Assembly: GCA_021784495.1 (NCBI GenBank) | Contig: JAJXSQ010000098.1 | Span: 1 to 7,541 of the forward strand | Length of the DNA stretch: 7,541 nucleotides | Direction of reading: 5' to 3' | From: Myxococcales bacterium | GTDB lineage: Bacteria; Myxococcota; Myxococcia; Myxococcales; Anaeromyxobacteraceae | Part shown: positions 5,872 to 7,541 of the stretch, one piece after another | Numbering within the stretch: the first letter of the stretch is position 1 | How the letters are laid out: each line of letters starts with the position of its first letter | Translations under genes and position numbers: made by a program | The notes under the pieces: generated by a model | What the model saw: only the letters and a program-made list of their open reading frames with translations | What the model was told of the DNA's origin: nothing | The model's database searches: none

Positions 5872-6804
5872 ATGCGCCGGCTCCTCCTGGTCCTGCTCGC
5901 CGCCGCGCTGCTGCTCGGGGGCGGGCTCTCCCTCGCCCGGGCATGGCGCGCGCGGGAGGTCGCGGCCGGCTCGGCCCTCGAGCGCGCCCGCCTCGGCCGC
6001 GAGTTCGCCGAGCGCGCGGCGCTCGCCCGCGCCCTCCCGGCGGAGCCCCCCGAGGCCTGGCGCGCCGAGGCGAGCGCGCTCCTCGGCTGGTACCTCTCCT
6101 CGATCGACGCCGTCGCCCGGGCCCACCCCGGCGCCCCCCCGCGCCCCGGCGCGCTCGCGCGGGCCGAGGCCGAGCGGCGGGGGTCGCTCCCCGCCCAGGA
6201 GCGGGCGACCCTCGAGGAGTTCCAGCGGTACGCCTCGGGCCGGGTGGCCCTGCTGCGCTCGGGGCGCTACGCGCCGCTCGCCTCTGCCGCGGACGCCGGG
6301 CTCCGGCTCGACCTGCTCGCGATCGAGCCGGGCCCGTCCCCCGCCGGCGGGCCGGGGCTGCGGATCGACTTCGCGCTCTGGGGCCCGCCGCGCCTCCTCG
6401 AGCGGATCGACGGTGCCCCGCGCGCCGGACCCCGCACGACGAGCCCGGTCAGCCTCGACCGCCTCGCCGTACGGCTCCGCGACGAGCGCGGGGCGCTCTA
6501 CGGCGAGATGACCGGCGCCGGCGAGCCGTACCTGAAGCTCCTCGACGGCGAGCGCTTCGCGGAGGAGCTGCCGCCGTCGGTCACCTTCGGGACCTGGTGG
6601 CTCGAGCTCCTCCCGCGGGAGGCGCGGACCGTCGAGCTCGAGCTCCACGCGACGATCCACGGCGCGAGCGGGCGCGCCTGGCCCGCCCGGCTCGTCGCCT
6701 CGTTGCCCGTGGAGGAGGGGTGGACGCTGCCGCCCGGGGTCGCGTACCAGGCCGAGGTGCGCGAGGCGGCGCCCCCGCCGCCCCCGCCTCCCCGGTCGCC
6801 ATGA
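5872..6804 (+). CDS. Hypothetical protein with N-terminal membrane anchor or signal peptide
   Basis: I do not recognise this 310-residue protein. Residues 4-21 are a strongly hydrophobic Leu/Ala/Gly stretch after MRR. This fits a signal anchor, or a signal peptide with a possible ARA cleavage site near 24, so the rest is expected outside the cytoplasmic membrane. There is no cysteine, hence no lipobox and no disulfides. Residues about 25-140 look mainly helical, rich in Ala, Arg and Glu. Residues about 145-298 have alternating hydrophobics with FALWGPP, FGTWWLELL and VELELHATIHG, suggesting a beta-rich fold. The end is seven prolines (301-307), then RSP and stop. The start ATG 5872 is the only one that keeps the hydrophobic N-terminus; no good Shine-Dalgarno precedes it. 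Its TGA overlaps the next start as ATGA, so the two proteins may work together. Codon bias matches its neighbours. Confidence 0.8.
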   Translation: MRRLLLVLLAAALLLGGGLSLARAWRAREVAAGSALERARLGREFAERAALARALPAEPPEAWRAEASALLGWYLSSIDAVARAHPGAPPRPGALARAEAERRGSLPAQERATLEEFQRYASGRVALLRSGRYAPLASAADAGLRLDLLAIEPGPSPAGGPGLRIDFALWGPPRLLERIDGAPRAGPRTTSPVSLDRLAVRLRDERGALYGEMTGAGEPYLKLLDGERFAEELPPSVTFGTWWLELLPREARTVELELHATIHGASGRAWPARLVASLPVEEGWTLPPGVAYQAEVREAAPPPPPPPRSP

Positions 6805-7541
6805 CCGATCCCTCGCCGGGGACCGCGTCCGACCCGCCGCTCCCGGGCCCGGACTTCGACGCGCCGCTCGAGGAGCTCTCCCGCGACGCCCTCACCGCCT
6901 TCCTCTCCACGGCCCTCCTGCCCGCCGAGACGCTCGCGCTCGTGAAGCGGCTCGGGCTGGCCCGGCCGGGCTTCCGGCCCGAGTCGCTCGGCGAGGTCGA
7001 GCGATGCGACCTCCTCGCCGACGAGATCCGCGCCGATCCGCTCGCCCGGCGGCCGGTCCTCGACGCCGTCCGCGCCGCCCTGGAGGAGCCGGCCTTCGCG
7101 ACCGCCCCGCTCGACGAGGCCGCCGCCGAGGAGCTGCTCGAGGTGGCGGCGCGCGACCACGGCCTCGCCCTCGCGCTCTGGCGCCTCCTCGCCGACCCCC
7201 AGCCCGCCGTCCGGGCGCTCGCCGCCCGGGCGCTCGAGGAGCTCGCCGCCGAGTGGTTCGGCCCCCCCGAGGATCCCGACGGGGCGGCGCCGTTCGCCGC
7301 GACCTCGGAGGCCGCGGAGGATCCCGCGGGCCCGGGCCGCCGCGACCGGGAGCCCCGCCCCCCCGCCGACGGGCGGCTCGCGGCGCTCGAGGACCGGCTC
7401 CGGAAGGCGGAGGCACGCGCCGAGGAGGCGCGCCGGCGCGGCGACGCCGCGCGGGAGAAGCTCCAGGGGCAGCTCCGCGAGGCCCGCGCGGACCAGGCCC
7501 GGGCCGAGGCCGACGCGGCGCGGGCCCGGGAGGCCGCGGCC
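6801..7541 (+). CDS. Hypothetical helical protein with coiled coil (3' end outside window)
   Basis: Open reading frame of 247 codons without a stop, running to the window edge; I do not recognise the family. Residues 1-20 are Pro/Gly/Asp-rich and probably disordered. Residues about 22-152 are amphipathic helices; 121-152 (ALWRLLADPQPAVRALAARA) resembles a HEAT-type helix pair. Residues about 153-190 are a Pro/Gly/Asp-rich linker. From 193 to the edge lies a charged Ala/Arg/Glu heptad-like stretch with no proline, typical of a coiled coil, which probably continues. No signal peptide or membrane segment, so probably cytoplasmic. The start ATG 6801 overlaps the previous stop (ATGA), and there is no Shine-Dalgarno within 20 nt, so translation probably depends on coupling to the upstream gene. 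A catalytic domain could lie beyond the window. Confidence 0.75.
   Translation, partial: MTDPSPGTASDPPLPGPDFDAPLEELSRDALTAFLSTALLPAETLALVKRLGLARPGFRPESLGEVERCDLLADEIRADPLARRPVLDAVRAALEEPAFATAPLDEAAAEELLEVAARDHGLALALWRLLADPQPAVRALAARALEELAAEWFGPPEDPDGAAPFAATSEAAEDPAGPGRRDREPRPPADGRLAALEDRLRKAEARAEEARRRGDAAREKLQGQLREARADQARAEADAARAREAAA

Noticed and set aside
4806..5873. Upstream extension of the lon frame by 356 codons to 5873.
   Set aside because: It lies opposite the phosphoesterase gene with all its metal-binding motifs; lon has its own AGGAG and ATG at 4805 and a normal Lon N domain right after.
5596..6660. A 354-codon minus-strand frame, and similar plus-strand frames at 518-1333 and 1288-2295.
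   Set aside because: Arg/Gly/Pro/Ala-rich translations without motifs, opposite or out of frame with better supported genes; typical shadows in GC-rich DNA.
1..7541. tRNA, rRNA, CRISPR array, insertion sequence, attachment site or origin.
   Set aside because: No cloverleaf or rRNA-like sequence, no regularly spaced repeats, no transposase or integrase motif and no terminal repeats were seen by eye on either strand.

Overview
This is a very GC-rich window with strong C/G third-position bias in every gene. It carries ordinary chromosomal genes and no sign of plasmid, phage, transposon, CRISPR array or RNA gene. The eukaryote-type Ser/Thr kinase with a TPR-like tail, the well-conserved bacterial LonA and the GC content together suggest a deltaproteobacterial or myxobacterial (Myxococcota-like) genome. 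That assignment is inference and was not tested by any search.

Layout: two groups of genes diverge from a control region at about 4806-4982. Leftward (minus strand) run a complete Lon protease (4805-2292), a small extended-SDR / epimerase-like protein starting 17 nt after it (2274-1192), and then, after a 143-nt gap, a Ser/Thr protein kinase whose 3' end leaves the window (1048-1). Rightward (plus strand) run a calcineurin-like metallophosphoesterase (4983-5822), an unrecognised membrane-anchored protein (5872-6804), and an unrecognised helical / coiled-coil protein that overlaps it by ATGA and leaves the window (6801-7541).

How the genes relate: Lon and the SDR protein look like one transcription unit. 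The kinase may be read through from it, but I see no strong promoter or terminator in the gap. The rightward genes may form one unit, with an extra promoter-like sequence just before the membrane-anchored protein. The last two genes look translationally coupled. No shared pathway for all six genes can be read from the sequence.

Points most worth a second look: the phosphoesterase has no ATG or GTG start where its family alignment, promoter and Shine-Dalgarno all point (an ATC sits there); the SDR protein has lost the Tyr and Lys of the YxxxK dyad; a promoter-like TTGCC(A/G)-N17/18-TATCCC is shared by lon and the membrane-anchored gene, which would make the latter leaderless; and a seven-proline run lies just before an SD-less overlapping start. 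I did not find a convincing new multi-gene system.
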